Shown: positions 17,327 to 25,759 of the stretch, piece after piece
How positions within the stretch are numbered: the stretch's first letter is position 1
How the letters are laid out: each line of letters starts with the position of its first letter
Source of the DNA: Candidatus Woesearchaeota archaeon
GTDB lineage: Archaea > Nanobdellota > Nanobdellia > Woesearchaeales > UBA583
NCBI GenBank assembly: GCA_023898345.1
Contig: CP060218.1
Span: 1 to 64,000 of the forward strand
DNA: 64,000 bases
Direction: 5' to 3'
Translations under genes and position numbers: made by a program
Notes under the pieces: model-generated
Seen by the model: the letters and a program-made list of their open reading frames with translations, nothing else
What the model was told of the DNA's origin: nothing
Databases searched by the model: none

Positions 17327-18085
17327 ATGGTAGATTTTCCGATTAATTTCTTTCTTTTTGGGTATGAATTTTCTTCTCATTTATTTTTTGAACTTTTGGG
17401 ATCTTTTTTGGGTTTTCAGTATTATCGATATTTGAGAAAAAAATCGAAGGATTCTCTTTCTGATGTGAACCGTTTGTATGTTATTCTTGGGGCGACTATT
17501 GGTGCTTTGCTTGGTTCGAGAATTTTGGGATCTTTGGTGTATCCTGAAATTTTTTTTAGTTTTACTTCTGTTTTTGATCTTTTTTTGGGTGGAAAGACGA
17601 TTGTTGGTGGTTTGATTGGCGGCTTGATTGGCGTTGAAATAATGAAGAAAATTATTGGTGAGAAAAACTCTTCTGGAGATTTGTTAGTTTATCCTGTGCT
17701 TATTGCTATGATGATTGGGAGAATTGGCTGTTTGCTGACAGGTGTGTATGATAATACTGTCGGTGTTGAAACTGATTTTTTTCTGGGTTTTGATCAGGGC
17801 GACGGATTGAGTAGGCATCCTACATCTTTGTATGAAATTGTGTTTCTTGCTTTGCTTTTTTTTGTTTTGAAAAATATTGAAACTTCAAAAAAATTGTTGC
17901 CTGGCGATTTGTTTAAACTCTTTTTGTCTGGTTATTTGCTCTTTCGATTTTGTATTGATTTTCTTAAGCCTTATCCTGAGGTCTTTTTAGGTTTGGGTTC
18001 TCTTCAAATTGCTTGTTTGTTGGTTTTGTTGTATTATGCAAAAATTTTTATTCAAAGATTCTTCTTTTCTTCTCAGCATGGCTAA
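17327..18085 (+). CDS. Lgt-like prolipoprotein diacylglyceryl transferase family protein
   Basis: A 252-residue multi-pass membrane protein of the Lgt family. Recognisable elements are the glycine-rich loop GGKTIVGGLIGGLIG, the GRIG signature (followed by Cys where classical Lgt has Asn) and the RHPTSLYE motif. Bacterial Lgt transfers diacylglycerol from phosphatidylglycerol to the lipobox cysteine of prelipoproteins. The histidine that usually precedes the GGLIG loop is not obvious here, so activity on prelipoproteins is uncertain. Lgt is generally absent from archaea. Two proteins in this window (50034-53213 and 53636-55591) have lipobox-like signal peptides and could be clients. It overlaps the Tes-like gene by 8 nt (ATGGCTAA), indicating translational coupling to a lipid-modifying enzyme. 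Confidence 0.8.
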   Translation: MVDFPINFFLFGYEFSSHLFFELLGSFLGFQYYRYLRKKSKDSLSDVNRLYVILGATIGALLGSRILGSLVYPEIFFSFTSVFDLFLGGKTIVGGLIGGLIGVEIMKKIIGEKNSSGDLLVYPVLIAMMIGRIGCLLTGVYDNTVGVETDFFLGFDQGDGLSRHPTSLYEIVFLALLFFVLKNIETSKKLLPGDLFKLFLSGYLLFRFCIDFLKPYPEVFLGLGSLQIACLLVLLYYAKIFIQRFFFSSQHG

Positions 18086-19478
18086 GCAGAGACCTTATAC
18101 GTATTATGATTTTACTTTGAGTTTGTGTTCGAAGTGTTTGAAGAGATGTTTTGCAAAGATTGTTTTTCAGGACGAGAAAGTGTTTATGTTGAAGACTTGT
18201 TCTGAACATGGGGCTGAAAAGGTTTTGATTGCAACGGATATTGAGTATTATAAAAAGTGTAGAAATTTTATGAAGAAAAGTGAAATGCCTCTTAAATTTC
18301 AAACTCCTGTGAAGTTTGGTTGTCCATATGATTGTGGGCTTTGCACGGATCATGAACAGCATTCTTGTGTTACTATTGTTGAGGTTACGGATAGGTGTAA
18401 TTTGGAGTGTCCGACTTGTTATGCTTCTTCGTCTCCTACTTTTGGAAGGCATAGAACTTTGGAAGAGATTACAAAGATGTTTGACATTCTTGTTGAGAAT
18501 GAGGGTGAGCCTGATGTTGTTCAAATTAGTGGTGGTGAGCCTACTATTCATCCTCAGTTTTTTGAGATTTTGGATGAGGCAAAGAAGAGGCCTATTAAGC
18601 ATTTGATGGTAAATACGAATGGTGTTAAGATTGCAAATAGCGAAGAGTTTGTTAAACGGCTTTCAAAGTATATGCCTCGTTTTGAGGTGTATTTGCAGTT
18701 TGATAGTTTGGACTGTGAGAATTTGAAGAAGATACGGGGGGTTGATTTGACGCAGATCAGGATGAAGGCGCTTGAGAATTTGAATAAGTATAATATTTCT
18801 ACGAATTTGGTTGTTGTTTTGCAAAAGGGTGTTAATACAAAGGAAATTGGTGACATTATTGAATTTGCGCTTCAACAGCCTTGTGTTAGGGGAATTACTT
18901 TTCAGCCAACTCAGGTTGCGGGGCGAAATGAGAACTTTGATCCGGAAACTGAAAAGCTTACTTTGACGGAGGTTCGTCAGGAGATTTTGAATCAATGGGA
19001 GGTTTTGAAGCCTGATGATTTGATTCCTGTTCCTTGTAATCCTGACGCGCTTGTTATGGGTTATGCTTTGAAACTTGATGGCAAGGTTTATCCTTTGACG
19101 CGCTATATTAATCCTAATGATTTGCTTGATAGTACGAGAAATACTATTACTTATGAGTACGATCCTGAATTGAAAAAGAAGATGATTAAGTTATTTAGCA
19201 CGAATAAGACGTGTGATAGTGCTAAGGATGAAATGCAGGACTTGCTTTGTTGTCTTCCGAAGATTAAGATTCCTACTTTGTCGTACAAAAATATGTTTAG
19301 GATTATTATTATGCAGTTTATTGATGCTTATGATTTTGACGTGCGTGCTGTTAAGAAATCATGTGTTCATATTGTTCATAAGGATGGAAGAATTATTCCT
19401 TTTGAAAATATGAATTTGTTTTATAGGGATGAAAGGGAGGAGTATTTGAAGAAGATTCGTGAGCAGATGAGGTTTTAG
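18078..19478 (+). CDS. Tes-like radical SAM protein (tetraether synthase family)
   Basis: A 466-residue radical SAM enzyme laid out like the tetraether synthase Tes (MJ0619 family). An N-terminal metal-binding CxxC module (C17, C20, plus C41 and H44 in CSEHG) is followed by C82-x3-C86-x2-C89 (CPYDCGLC), then the radical SAM cluster C107-x3-C111-x2-C114, then SGGEPT. A cysteine-containing C-terminal region includes a CC pair. Tes joins the phytanyl tails of two archaeal lipids to form membrane-spanning tetraethers. The ATG at 18078 overlaps the Lgt-like gene by 8 nt. The family also contains members of other function, so tetraether synthesis is likely rather than certain. DPANN cells often lack full lipid synthesis, which would make the enzyme a remodeller of acquired lipids. 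Confidence 0.82.
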   Translation: MAKQRPYTYYDFTLSLCSKCLKRCFAKIVFQDEKVFMLKTCSEHGAEKVLIATDIEYYKKCRNFMKKSEMPLKFQTPVKFGCPYDCGLCTDHEQHSCVTIVEVTDRCNLECPTCYASSSPTFGRHRTLEEITKMFDILVENEGEPDVVQISGGEPTIHPQFFEILDEAKKRPIKHLMVNTNGVKIANSEEFVKRLSKYMPRFEVYLQFDSLDCENLKKIRGVDLTQIRMKALENLNKYNISTNLVVVLQKGVNTKEIGDIIEFALQQPCVRGITFQPTQVAGRNENFDPETEKLTLTEVRQEILNQWEVLKPDDLIPVPCNPDALVMGYALKLDGKVYPLTRYINPNDLLDSTRNTITYEYDPELKKKMIKLFSTNKTCDSAKDEMQDLLCCLPKIKIPTLSYKNMFRIIIMQFIDAYDFDVRAVKKSCVHIVHKDGRIIPFENMNLFYRDEREEYLKKIREQMRF

Positions 19479-19524
19479 CTTTGTTTGGCGCAAATCATAT
19501 AAAATTTTCTTTTTATCATTTCTT

Positions 19525-20169
19525 ATGTTTTTGGCAAAGTTTCAGATTGAGCTTCTTTCTCCTTGGGCTGTTGGCGCTGTCCAAAGTTTTGGCTGCGAGA
19601 TGTCTTCTTTGTTTTGTGCTCAATTGGACGAAGGCAGAGTTCTTGATGTGTTGCTTTTTTCTGGTGTTGGAAATTTTGATGAATTGCTTTCTTTTTTGCA
19701 GTCTGAATCTTTGGTTTTGGAATTTGAACTTTTGGATAAACAGGAGAAATATGTTGTTTGCAAAATTGTTACGGGTTATTCTTCCATAATGTCTTTGCTT
19801 CTCAAACATAAGTGTTTTCTTCTTGGGGATGTACAGGTGAAGAATTGTTTTGAGTTTTGGTCTGTCGGCTCTTCTGATAAAAAGAATTTGCGTGAGCTTC
19901 TTGTTTCTTTAAGGAAGAAGAGAAAGACAAATATTTTGGAAATTCGTGACTTTCATTTTGAAAGTGGGGAATTGACGCAAAGGCAGTATGAGCTTGCAAA
20001 ATCTGCTTATGAAAGGGGTTATTTTGATGTTCCGAAGAAGCTAGGTTTGGATGCTTTGTCGCTGGAACTTGGTGTTTCTAAAAGCACGCTTGCTGTTCAT
20101 TTGCAAAAGGCTGAGAAGCTTATTCTGGGAAATTTCTTTTCGTTCTCAAACGAATATGTTCGTAGATAG
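19525..20169 (+). CDS. HTH_10 (bacterio-opsin activator-type) transcription regulator
   Basis: A 214-residue archaeal regulator. The C-terminal 55 residues are the HTH_10 domain: LTQRQYELAKSAYERGYFDV, followed by LDALSLELGVSKSTLAVHL and a final helix. The N-terminal 150 residues form an unassigned sensor domain of alternating strands and helices. Members act as DNA-binding activators or repressors. It follows the Tes-like gene by 46 nt with its own TATA-like box (catataaaa, about 19497-19505), so it may regulate the lipid operon, but that is only inferred from position. Confidence 0.88.
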   Translation: MFLAKFQIELLSPWAVGAVQSFGCEMSSLFCAQLDEGRVLDVLLFSGVGNFDELLSFLQSESLVLEFELLDKQEKYVVCKIVTGYSSIMSLLLKHKCFLLGDVQVKNCFEFWSVGSSDKKNLRELLVSLRKKRKTNILEIRDFHFESGELTQRQYELAKSAYERGYFDVPKKLGLDALSLELGVSKSTLAVHLQKAEKLILGNFFSFSNEYVRR

Positions 20170-20200
20170 TTTTATTTTGGTGTGTTTCTTCTTTTGTGTA

Positions 20201-20740
20201 ATGGTTGAGCGTTTATTTTGGGAGGATGCTTATTTGTGTGAGTGTGAGGCAAAGATTGTGTTTGTTGATGGGAATGTCGTGAGGCTTGACAGGACTGTTT
20301 TTTATGCTTTTTCTGGTGGTCAGGTTTCTGATTCTGGAACGATTGGGGGGATTGTTGTGCTTGAGGCAAGAAAAACTTTGGATGGCGACATAGAGTATGT
20401 GTTGGAGGAGGAAGCAAACTTTGTCGTTGGCGATTGTGTTCTTGTTAAGATTGATTGGGGGAAGCGTTATGAGTTGATGAAGTTGCATACGGCTCAGCAT
20501 CTTGTTGCTTTCTTTTTTGAGAAGATAAGTGGTTTGCGAGAACGGGTTGGGGGAAATGTTCGGGTTGGGAAGGCAAGTCTGACGTATGTTTGTTTGTGTG
20601 GTGGTACGCATGTGTCGTCTTTGAAGGAACTTGGAAAGATTTCTTTGAGGCGCAAAAGCGGTGGAAAGGGAAAGGAGGATATTGAGATTGGTCGAAAAAC
20701 CCAAAATTCTGATTTGGTTTTTGATCTTCTCAAAAGATAA
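20201..20740 (+). CDS. alaX: AlaX-type alanyl-tRNA editing hydrolase
   Basis: A 179-residue stand-alone editing domain related to that of AlaRS. It removes serine or glycine wrongly attached to tRNA-Ala. Zinc ligands are visible: H96 and H100 in HTAQH, and C133 and H137 in CGGTHV. The ATG at 20201 gives the expected compact AlaX. The frame stays open far upstream through the HTH_10 gene, which is not coding there. The last 16 codons (from GRKTQ to the stop) are not typical of the family. They coincide with a 98-nt repeat whose second copy is at 40103-40200, so the native C-terminus seems to have been replaced by repeat sequence read in frame. Confidence 0.9.
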   Translation: MVERLFWEDAYLCECEAKIVFVDGNVVRLDRTVFYAFSGGQVSDSGTIGGIVVLEARKTLDGDIEYVLEEEANFVVGDCVLVKIDWGKRYELMKLHTAQHLVAFFFEKISGLRERVGGNVRVGKASLTYVCLCGGTHVSSLKELGKISLRRKSGGKGKEDIEIGRKTQNSDLVFDLLKR

Positions 20741-20788
20741 GCTCGAAAAACCTCCAAATTTGAGGACTCGTTGCTCTCGTCTCACAAA
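20691..20788. repeat. 98-nt dispersed repeat, copy 1 (overlaps alaX 3' end)
   Basis: This stretch matches 40103-40200 without gaps, 85 of 98 positions identical by eye. Most differences are C/T changes. It covers the last 16 codons of alaX, its stop, and about 48 nt beyond. It holds a small hairpin (TTTTGA-TCTTC-TCAAAA) and ends in a conserved block, gaggactcgttgctctcg. Confidence 0.75.
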
Positions 20789-20901
20789 TTATGTAGGTTT
20801 TTCGTAGCTCTCTATTGTGATTTGTCTTGTCTAATTTTGTGATGAAGTTACTTGTTGGTAACACGTAAGGAAGTTAAATTCTATTTTATCTATGTGCTGA
20901 T

Positions 20902-21780
20902 ATGTTTGGAAGTACAGAACAAAAGGTGAATCCACTTGTGCAGTTTGAAAGGCAGTTTTTGACAAAACTTGAATATTTGATGTGGAGTGAAGGTGAAATT
21001 AGAAAGCTTTTGCAGAATGGGAAAGTAGATGATGTTAAAGATCTTGTTCGCAAAAGAACTGAAAAGGGTAGTGAGCTGAGGAATACGATTAGTGATCTCG
21101 AAACTGAACTTGTTGTGGAGAAAGCTACTAAGGAGTTTCAGGCAGTTAGGGAAGGAGTTGTTTTTATTTTTAATCTTCTTAACGCACAGCAAAGATTTTT
21201 TAGTAATAAGGTTATTGATTTTACTCGTTTGCAGCAAGAGTTTGGAGGAAATGCAGATGATTCTCCTTTAACTAAAAGGTGTCGTAGTGTACAGTATCTG
21301 ATGTTGGAAAATAAGGGACTTTTTGGTGTTAGAAGGGTAGCTGAAGTTGGGACTTTTTTGAAAGAGCTTACTAAGCTAAAACCTTTGGAAGAAAAATTTT
21401 TTTCTTTTAATGATGAAGGAAATCTTCTTATGGTAAGAGGAAAAGCTTACGAACGTTTGAGTTTAGTAAAGTCTTTGAAAGATAGTGTTGAAGATCTTGA
21501 AAAAGATATCTCCTTTTTAGATGAAGAAAATCGAAGTGTATTTGAAAAGGTTAAGTCGATTGTTAATGTCCTTGAAGGGTTTGTTCGTAAACAGCAAATG
21601 GAGTTATCTAAGGATGATGCTGTGAGTCCCACTTTTAGAAAAAGAGTTTTAGGGGATTCTTTGAAGGATTCTTTAGTTATGACAAAAATTGCAGAATTAG
21701 TTAAGATATTTCAGCAAAGGGGAGAAATATTTGTTGAATATAAGGCATTTCCTTCTTTTTCTCAGAAGCGAGCAGCATAA
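20902..21780 (+). CDS. Predicted coiled-coil protein, unrecognised
   Basis: A 292-residue soluble protein, highly charged with long heptad-like helical stretches (about 30-75 and 185-240). It has no signal peptide, membrane segment or enzyme motif. Leucines and Glu/Lys at heptad spacing suggest a coiled-coil rod or an oligomer scaffold. It lies convergent to the DP1 gene, with 3 nt between stops. Whether it acts with DP1 is not indicated by the sequence. Confidence 0.65.
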   Translation: MFGSTEQKVNPLVQFERQFLTKLEYLMWSEGEIRKLLQNGKVDDVKDLVRKRTEKGSELRNTISDLETELVVEKATKEFQAVREGVVFIFNLLNAQQRFFSNKVIDFTRLQQEFGGNADDSPLTKRCRSVQYLMLENKGLFGVRRVAEVGTFLKELTKLKPLEEKFFSFNDEGNLLMVRGKAYERLSLVKSLKDSVEDLEKDISFLDEENRSVFEKVKSIVNVLEGFVRKQQMELSKDDAVSPTFRKRVLGDSLKDSLVMTKIAELVKIFQQRGEIFVEYKAFPSFSQKRAA

Positions 21781-21783
21781 GTT

Positions 21784-23556
21784 TTAGTTTTTCTTTTCTT
21801 CTTTTCCTTCGATTTTGTACTTCTCTGTGTAAAAGTTGAGGATTCTTGGCTTGCGTGTTTTGCTGTTGATGATGATACATTTGCCGACGTCGGGAAACAT
21901 TCCCATTTTTTCTTGGTAGTCGGACATTTCTACCCAGCAACCGCAGGAAACGATGGTGCATCCTTTGTAGTTCGCAAGACTGAGTTTGTGTGTGTGTCCT
22001 GTGATGAAGAGGTCGGGCATTTTCTGGATGACGAGGGGGTCATTTTGCGCGCTGGGAATGTAGAGTGTCGATCCGTGTGATGGCGCGAGGTGTCTTTTTT
22101 CGAGAAGAAATTTGATGACTTCTTCTGGTGCTTTTGGTCCTCCTTTTTCTCGGAGCTGCTGGATACTGTCGGCGTAGTAGAATATGCTTCCTCCGTGGTA
22201 AAGATAAAATTCTAATCCTGTGCTTGGGTCTTTTGGAAAGAGATTTATACGTGATGGATTGGAGAGGAAAATAGTGTTTGGCATGTTGTAGAGCGCGTAA
22301 GCTTTGTCGTAGGGTAATTTTGGCTGTGGCTCTGATAGGCGGGATGTGTCATGGTTTCCTGGGATGATGATGATTGCAATGTGCTTTGGGATTTGGCTGA
22401 GCCATCTGGCGGCTTCGTGATATTGTAATTCTGTGGAGAGGATTCTGGCGTCTTTTCCTTGGTTTGGGTAAATTCCTATTCCTTCTATGATATCTCCTGC
22501 AATAATGACATACTTTACTTTTCGTGCTATTTTGTTGAGCTCTTCATTTGCTGTTCTGGCGTTTATCCAATCGAGGAATTTGGTGAAGGCTTCGTCAACG
22601 AATACTTTGGCGCCGAAGTGTATGTCGGAGAGAAATGCTATGTAATGTTCTTCTTCTGTTTTTTTGAGTTCAGTTGCATTTGGTGGTGATGGGATGACGA
22701 TTTCGTCTGTCCAAATGATGTTGTCTCCTATTTTCCCGATGATTCCTATTCCTTCGTCGAGGCAAAGTAATTTTATGATGTTTATGAGGTCTGTTTTGTC
22801 TTTGTTCACGAAGCACTTAATGCTGGCGCTTTTGTCTTCTATGGTTATCATGTAATGGCCTTTTTTGGTTTGTGTTATTTCTGCTACGAGGCCTATGAGG
22901 TGTACTTGTTCGTTGCTGTTGTTCATGTCTTTGAGTTGGCTTATTCGCAGGACATTGTCCATATTTACTCTGCTTTTAAGGAGTTTTGTGAAGTAGTCTA
23001 ATCGACGTGTAAAGTAAAGGGTGAAGTCTTGCACGGTTATTTTGTGTGTTGGTTCTGTGTAGTCAAATTCTATTTCTACTTCGTATTCTTGGCTTCTTTT
23101 GAGTTGTTCTCTTTCTATGTTGTAGTTTTCTTTTTTTTCGAAAATGTCTTTGCTTATGTTTATGTGCTCTTTTTCTTTTTCTGGGCTTGTTGTTAGGGTT
23201 TTGTCTTTGAGTGTTTTGTCGTTTATGAGGAGATTGAATTCGCTTTGTAGGAAGAGCATAAAGTTTTCGTAGACTTTGTGTTTTCTTTGGTCTTCGTCGT
23301 CTTTTTCTATGATGTTTGTGAAGTCGTCCCAATTTATTTTCTTGAGTTTTTGAAGATTTTCTTTGTCGAGTTCTATGTTGAGAAGTATGTGTGCTATGTC
23401 GTTGTTGATTGCTTTTGGGCAGCTTTTGTTGTCGAGAAGGGTTTGTACTTTACGGATGAAGTTGAGTTTTTCTTGCTCTGTTTCGAAATGCAGTATTTGT
23501 GTGCTGATGATTTCGTTTTTTTTGAGAAACTTGAGAATTTCTTCGTCCGTGCTCAT
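21784..23556 (-). CDS. polB: DNA polymerase D small subunit DP1 (exonuclease)
   Basis: A 590-residue DP1, the proofreading 3'-5' exonuclease subunit of archaeal replicative polymerase D. An N-terminal helical domain and linker come first. An OB fold (about 210-300) and a calcineurin-like phosphoesterase domain follow, with the metal motifs FLSDIHFG, AGDIIEG, PGNHDTSR, HGGS and GHTH. The large subunit DP2 is not in the window. I set the start at the ATG at 23556 because a TATA-like box (minus ccttaaaaa, about 23579-23587) lies 23-31 nt upstream. A longer form from 23619 adds 21 basic residues and would begin inside the divergent gene's promoter. Confidence 0.95.
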   Translation of the reverse strand: MSTDEEILKFLKKNEIISTQILHFETEQEKLNFIRKVQTLLDNKSCPKAINNDIAHILLNIELDKENLQKLKKINWDDFTNIIEKDDEDQRKHKVYENFMLFLQSEFNLLINDKTLKDKTLTTSPEKEKEHINISKDIFEKKENYNIEREQLKRSQEYEVEIEFDYTEPTHKITVQDFTLYFTRRLDYFTKLLKSRVNMDNVLRISQLKDMNNSNEQVHLIGLVAEITQTKKGHYMITIEDKSASIKCFVNKDKTDLINIIKLLCLDEGIGIIGKIGDNIIWTDEIVIPSPPNATELKKTEEEHYIAFLSDIHFGAKVFVDEAFTKFLDWINARTANEELNKIARKVKYVIIAGDIIEGIGIYPNQGKDARILSTELQYHEAARWLSQIPKHIAIIIIPGNHDTSRLSEPQPKLPYDKAYALYNMPNTIFLSNPSRINLFPKDPSTGLEFYLYHGGSIFYYADSIQQLREKGGPKAPEEVIKFLLEKRHLAPSHGSTLYIPSAQNDPLVIQKMPDLFITGHTHKLSLANYKGCTIVSCGCWVEMSDYQEKMGMFPDVGKCIIINSKTRKPRILNFYTEKYKIEGKEEKKN

Positions 23557-23616
23557 AGCTGTCGTTTGTCGGCGGCTGTTTTTAAGGGTTTGTCCGCGCT
23601 GTGCTTTTTCGATATT

Positions 23617-23626
23617 CATATAAATA
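23617..23626 (+). promoter_or_regulatory. TATA box of the gene at 23647
   Basis: The sequence catataaata lies 21-30 nt upstream of the ATG at 23647. It is placed back to back with the DP1 promoter on the other strand and supports the start chosen for both genes. Confidence 0.6.
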
Positions 23627-23646
23627 ATGCAAAGTTTCTTCTGTGC

Positions 23647-24213
23647 ATGATTTTAGATTATGTTGATCCTGTACCGCGTGAAACTTTGGGTTTGGGAAGG
23701 AAAGAATTGGGGGACTGTGATGGGCTTTTGCTTTATTCTGCTTTTTCTCCTCTTGATTTTTCTGATGTCTTGGAGGAAAGGTATTCTTCACAAGGGGTAC
23801 AGGATGCATTTGGGATTAAGATTTTTGGTTGGGAGCCTTATCTTGGTCTTAGTAGTTTGTGTGCTGCAAGAATGAAGGGAGTTGAACGTCTTGTGAATTC
23901 TTCTTCAAATGGTTCGTTTCATACTTACGAACTTCCTTTACTTTTTCTTCGATTTCTTGTACCAAAGCAATTGTTGGGTCCGCAGGGTAGTGTTTCTCTT
24001 TTAGAGGGAGGGGAACTTTTGCTTCCTTTGGATACTTGTAGAAATGCTTGTGTTGGTATGAGTGTTGGGTATAATTCAGAAAGAGATTCAGATAGGAAGT
24101 TTTCACCAGTTGGCTTCAACTTTCTAGGAGAGAGAGTTTCTTTAACTTACGATGAATGGGGACTTTTGGCTTGGAAAAAAGAGGAAATGGGGGCTAGGAA
24201 ATCTGACAAGTAA
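23647..24213 (+). CDS. Hypothetical protein, unrecognised
   Basis: A 188-residue soluble protein with no known motif. The frame is open further upstream but there it overlaps DP1 antisense, and the TATA box at 23617-23626 supports this ATG. It is rich in Leu, Gly and Ser, with a stretch of alternating hydrophobic residues in the middle and a basic C-terminus (KKEEMGARKSDK). It ends 63 nt before rio1 and is divergent from DP1, positions that give no clear hint of function. Confidence 0.6.
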   Translation: MILDYVDPVPRETLGLGRKELGDCDGLLLYSAFSPLDFSDVLEERYSSQGVQDAFGIKIFGWEPYLGLSSLCAARMKGVERLVNSSSNGSFHTYELPLLFLRFLVPKQLLGPQGSVSLLEGGELLLPLDTCRNACVGMSVGYNSERDSDRKFSPVGFNFLGERVSLTYDEWGLLAWKKEEMGARKSDK

Positions 24214-24246
24214 GTATGTTTTTGAAAGGCCGATTTGTCAGTCAGG

Positions 24247-24254
24247 ATTATAAA
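24247..24254 (+). promoter_or_regulatory. TATA box of rio1
   Basis: The sequence attataaa lies 23-30 nt upstream of the rio1 ATG at 24277, the usual leaderless spacing in this window. Confidence 0.6.
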
Positions 24255-24276
24255 TGAGTTTTTGTGAGTTCTTTTT

Positions 24277-24999
24277 ATGGCTAAAGTAAATCGGGAAAAA
24301 TTCAAGGTCTATGAGGGGGTATTTGATGAGAAGACTTTGGGTTATCTTGAAACTTTGAAGCGCAAGGGTTATTTGGACGAACTGGGCAAACCGATTAAGA
24401 CGGGAAAGGAAGCGGATGTGTATCATGGCGTCAAAGGCGGGAATGATTTTGCGGTGAAACTTTATCGGGTGACGAGTGCTAATTTTAAGAAAATCTCTTT
24501 GTACATTAATCGTGATTATCGTTTTCGTAATGTGAAGGGAAATTTGCGTAATGTAATTACGTTTTGGGTGGAGAAAGAATTTCGGAATTTGCTTTTGGCG
24601 TACAAATCTGGCGTTCGTGTTCCTCGTCCTGTGAAGGCTTTGGAGAATGTGCTTATTATGGAGTTTGTCGGTGGTGAAATGCTTAAGGATGCTAGTTTGT
24701 CGAATCCTTTAGAATTTTTTGAAATGCTTTTGGAGGAGATTGCTCGTCTGCGTTTTTCGGCTAAACTTGTGCATGGTGATTTGTCGGAGTTTAATATTAT
24801 TGTTCACGAGAATGTTCCTGTGCTAATTGATTTTGGGCAGGGAATGAATATTCGTTCGGAGCAGGATTTTCGGGATTTCTATGATTTGTACGAGCGTGAT
24901 GTTCGTCAGTGTGTTCGTTTTTTTGTGAAGCGCTACGGTCTTGAGTTGGACGAAGATGAGGTTCTGTCGCGCCTTGATGGGATGGTTGGGGATTACTAG
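24277..24999 (+). CDS. rio1: Rio1-family serine kinase/ATPase
   Basis: A 240-residue RIO kinase. It contains the flexible ATP loop (PIKTGKEADVY), the lysine strand (FAVKLYRV), the long RIO-specific insert with YINRDYRF, the hinge (LIMEFVGGEML), the catalytic HGDLSEFNI and the metal-binding DFGQ. The pattern STGKEADVY-like/YRF is that of Rio1, not Rio2, and there is no N-terminal winged helix. Rio proteins act in maturation of the small ribosomal subunit. It is a single gene of normal archaeal length. Confidence 0.96.
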   Translation: MAKVNREKFKVYEGVFDEKTLGYLETLKRKGYLDELGKPIKTGKEADVYHGVKGGNDFAVKLYRVTSANFKKISLYINRDYRFRNVKGNLRNVITFWVEKEFRNLLLAYKSGVRVPRPVKALENVLIMEFVGGEMLKDASLSNPLEFFEMLLEEIARLRFSAKLVHGDLSEFNIIVHENVPVLIDFGQGMNIRSEQDFRDFYDLYERDVRQCVRFFVKRYGLELDEDEVLSRLDGMVGDY

Positions 25000-25294
25000 T
25001 TTTGTCTTTGTTGTAGTGTTTTTCCTATTGGGAATTTCAAAAAACTTCCATTTTTGATATTCTTAAAACAGAAGGGTTTAAGAGAAATTCCGAAACGTGG
25101 CTGAGGAATTTTGGTGAAGCGAGATGCAAGCGAGCGCAACCTCTTAATCGTTGTTAAACTCTCATATTAGAGATTGAATTTTAGTGCAAGGTTTCGTAGT
25201 AAAGGGGAGAAAAAATTTAAAGTAAATTTGAAGTCCGTCCATCTAGCGAACACAGCAAGGAATCAAGATACAACATTAATGGGTAATTTTTACA

Positions 25295-25648
25295 CTATTC
25301 TATGGGTTCAAACAATTCTAGCCAGTGACCGTTTGGGTCTTCAAATGTTAATACTTTTCCATACTTTTCTTCTCTGATGTCACCAATTAGTTTAACATTA
25401 TTATCAAGAAATTTAGCTTTCATCTTTTCAATGTCGTTGACCTGGAACATGGTCCTCATTTTTTGGGGCTTTAATGGACCTTGCTTTGGCTGTCTTTGTA
25501 GGATCGCGAAAGATGTTCCGTCAAGATCAAATTCTATCCAATCCTCCTCTCGTAGCTTAAATTTCATTTCAAGGATACCTTCGTAAAAATCTATTGACTC
25601 CTGAATATTATTCACGTAAATCCAAATGGCATAAATTTTTTGAATCAT
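25295..25648 (-). CDS. VOC-fold (glyoxalase/bleomycin-resistance-like) protein
   Basis: A 117-residue single-unit VOC protein with two paired beta-alpha-beta-beta-beta modules. The first opens with IYVNNIQESIDFYEGIL and the second ends with FEDPNGHWLELFEP, a common VOC terminus with the last metal-ligand glutamate. The function could be a lyase, dioxygenase or drug-binding protein, and the sequence does not decide. It has a TATA-like box on the minus strand near 25670-25678. The 295 nt between it and rio1 hold no recognisable gene, only a GC-skewed segment near 25105-25135 with repeated gcgag words. Confidence 0.88.
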   Translation of the reverse strand: MIQKIYAIWIYVNNIQESIDFYEGILEMKFKLREEDWIEFDLDGTSFAILQRQPKQGPLKPQKMRTMFQVNDIEKMKAKFLDNNVKLIGDIREEKYGKVLTFEDPNGHWLELFEPIE

Positions 25649-25759
25649 ATTGTTGTGCGTACTTGAGCACTTAAAAAATTGTCCTTTTCGTATTTTAGGA
25701 CTTTAAATTAGCTAGCCAGAAATCTCTGCCCTTTAGGGTGGGGGGGATGTCAATTTTTT

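Noticed and set aside
18048..18602. 184-codon open frame antisense to the Tes-like gene
   Set aside because: Arg/Asn/Thr-rich shadow of the radical SAM gene with no promoter.
20213..20785. 190-codon open frame antisense to alaX
   Set aside because: Antisense to an intact AlaX with zinc ligands; composition is not protein-like.
25000..25294. Possible tRNA or small RNA between rio1 and the VOC gene
   Set aside because: No cloverleaf can be drawn and the gcgag-rich part has no stable long stem. Left as unassigned.
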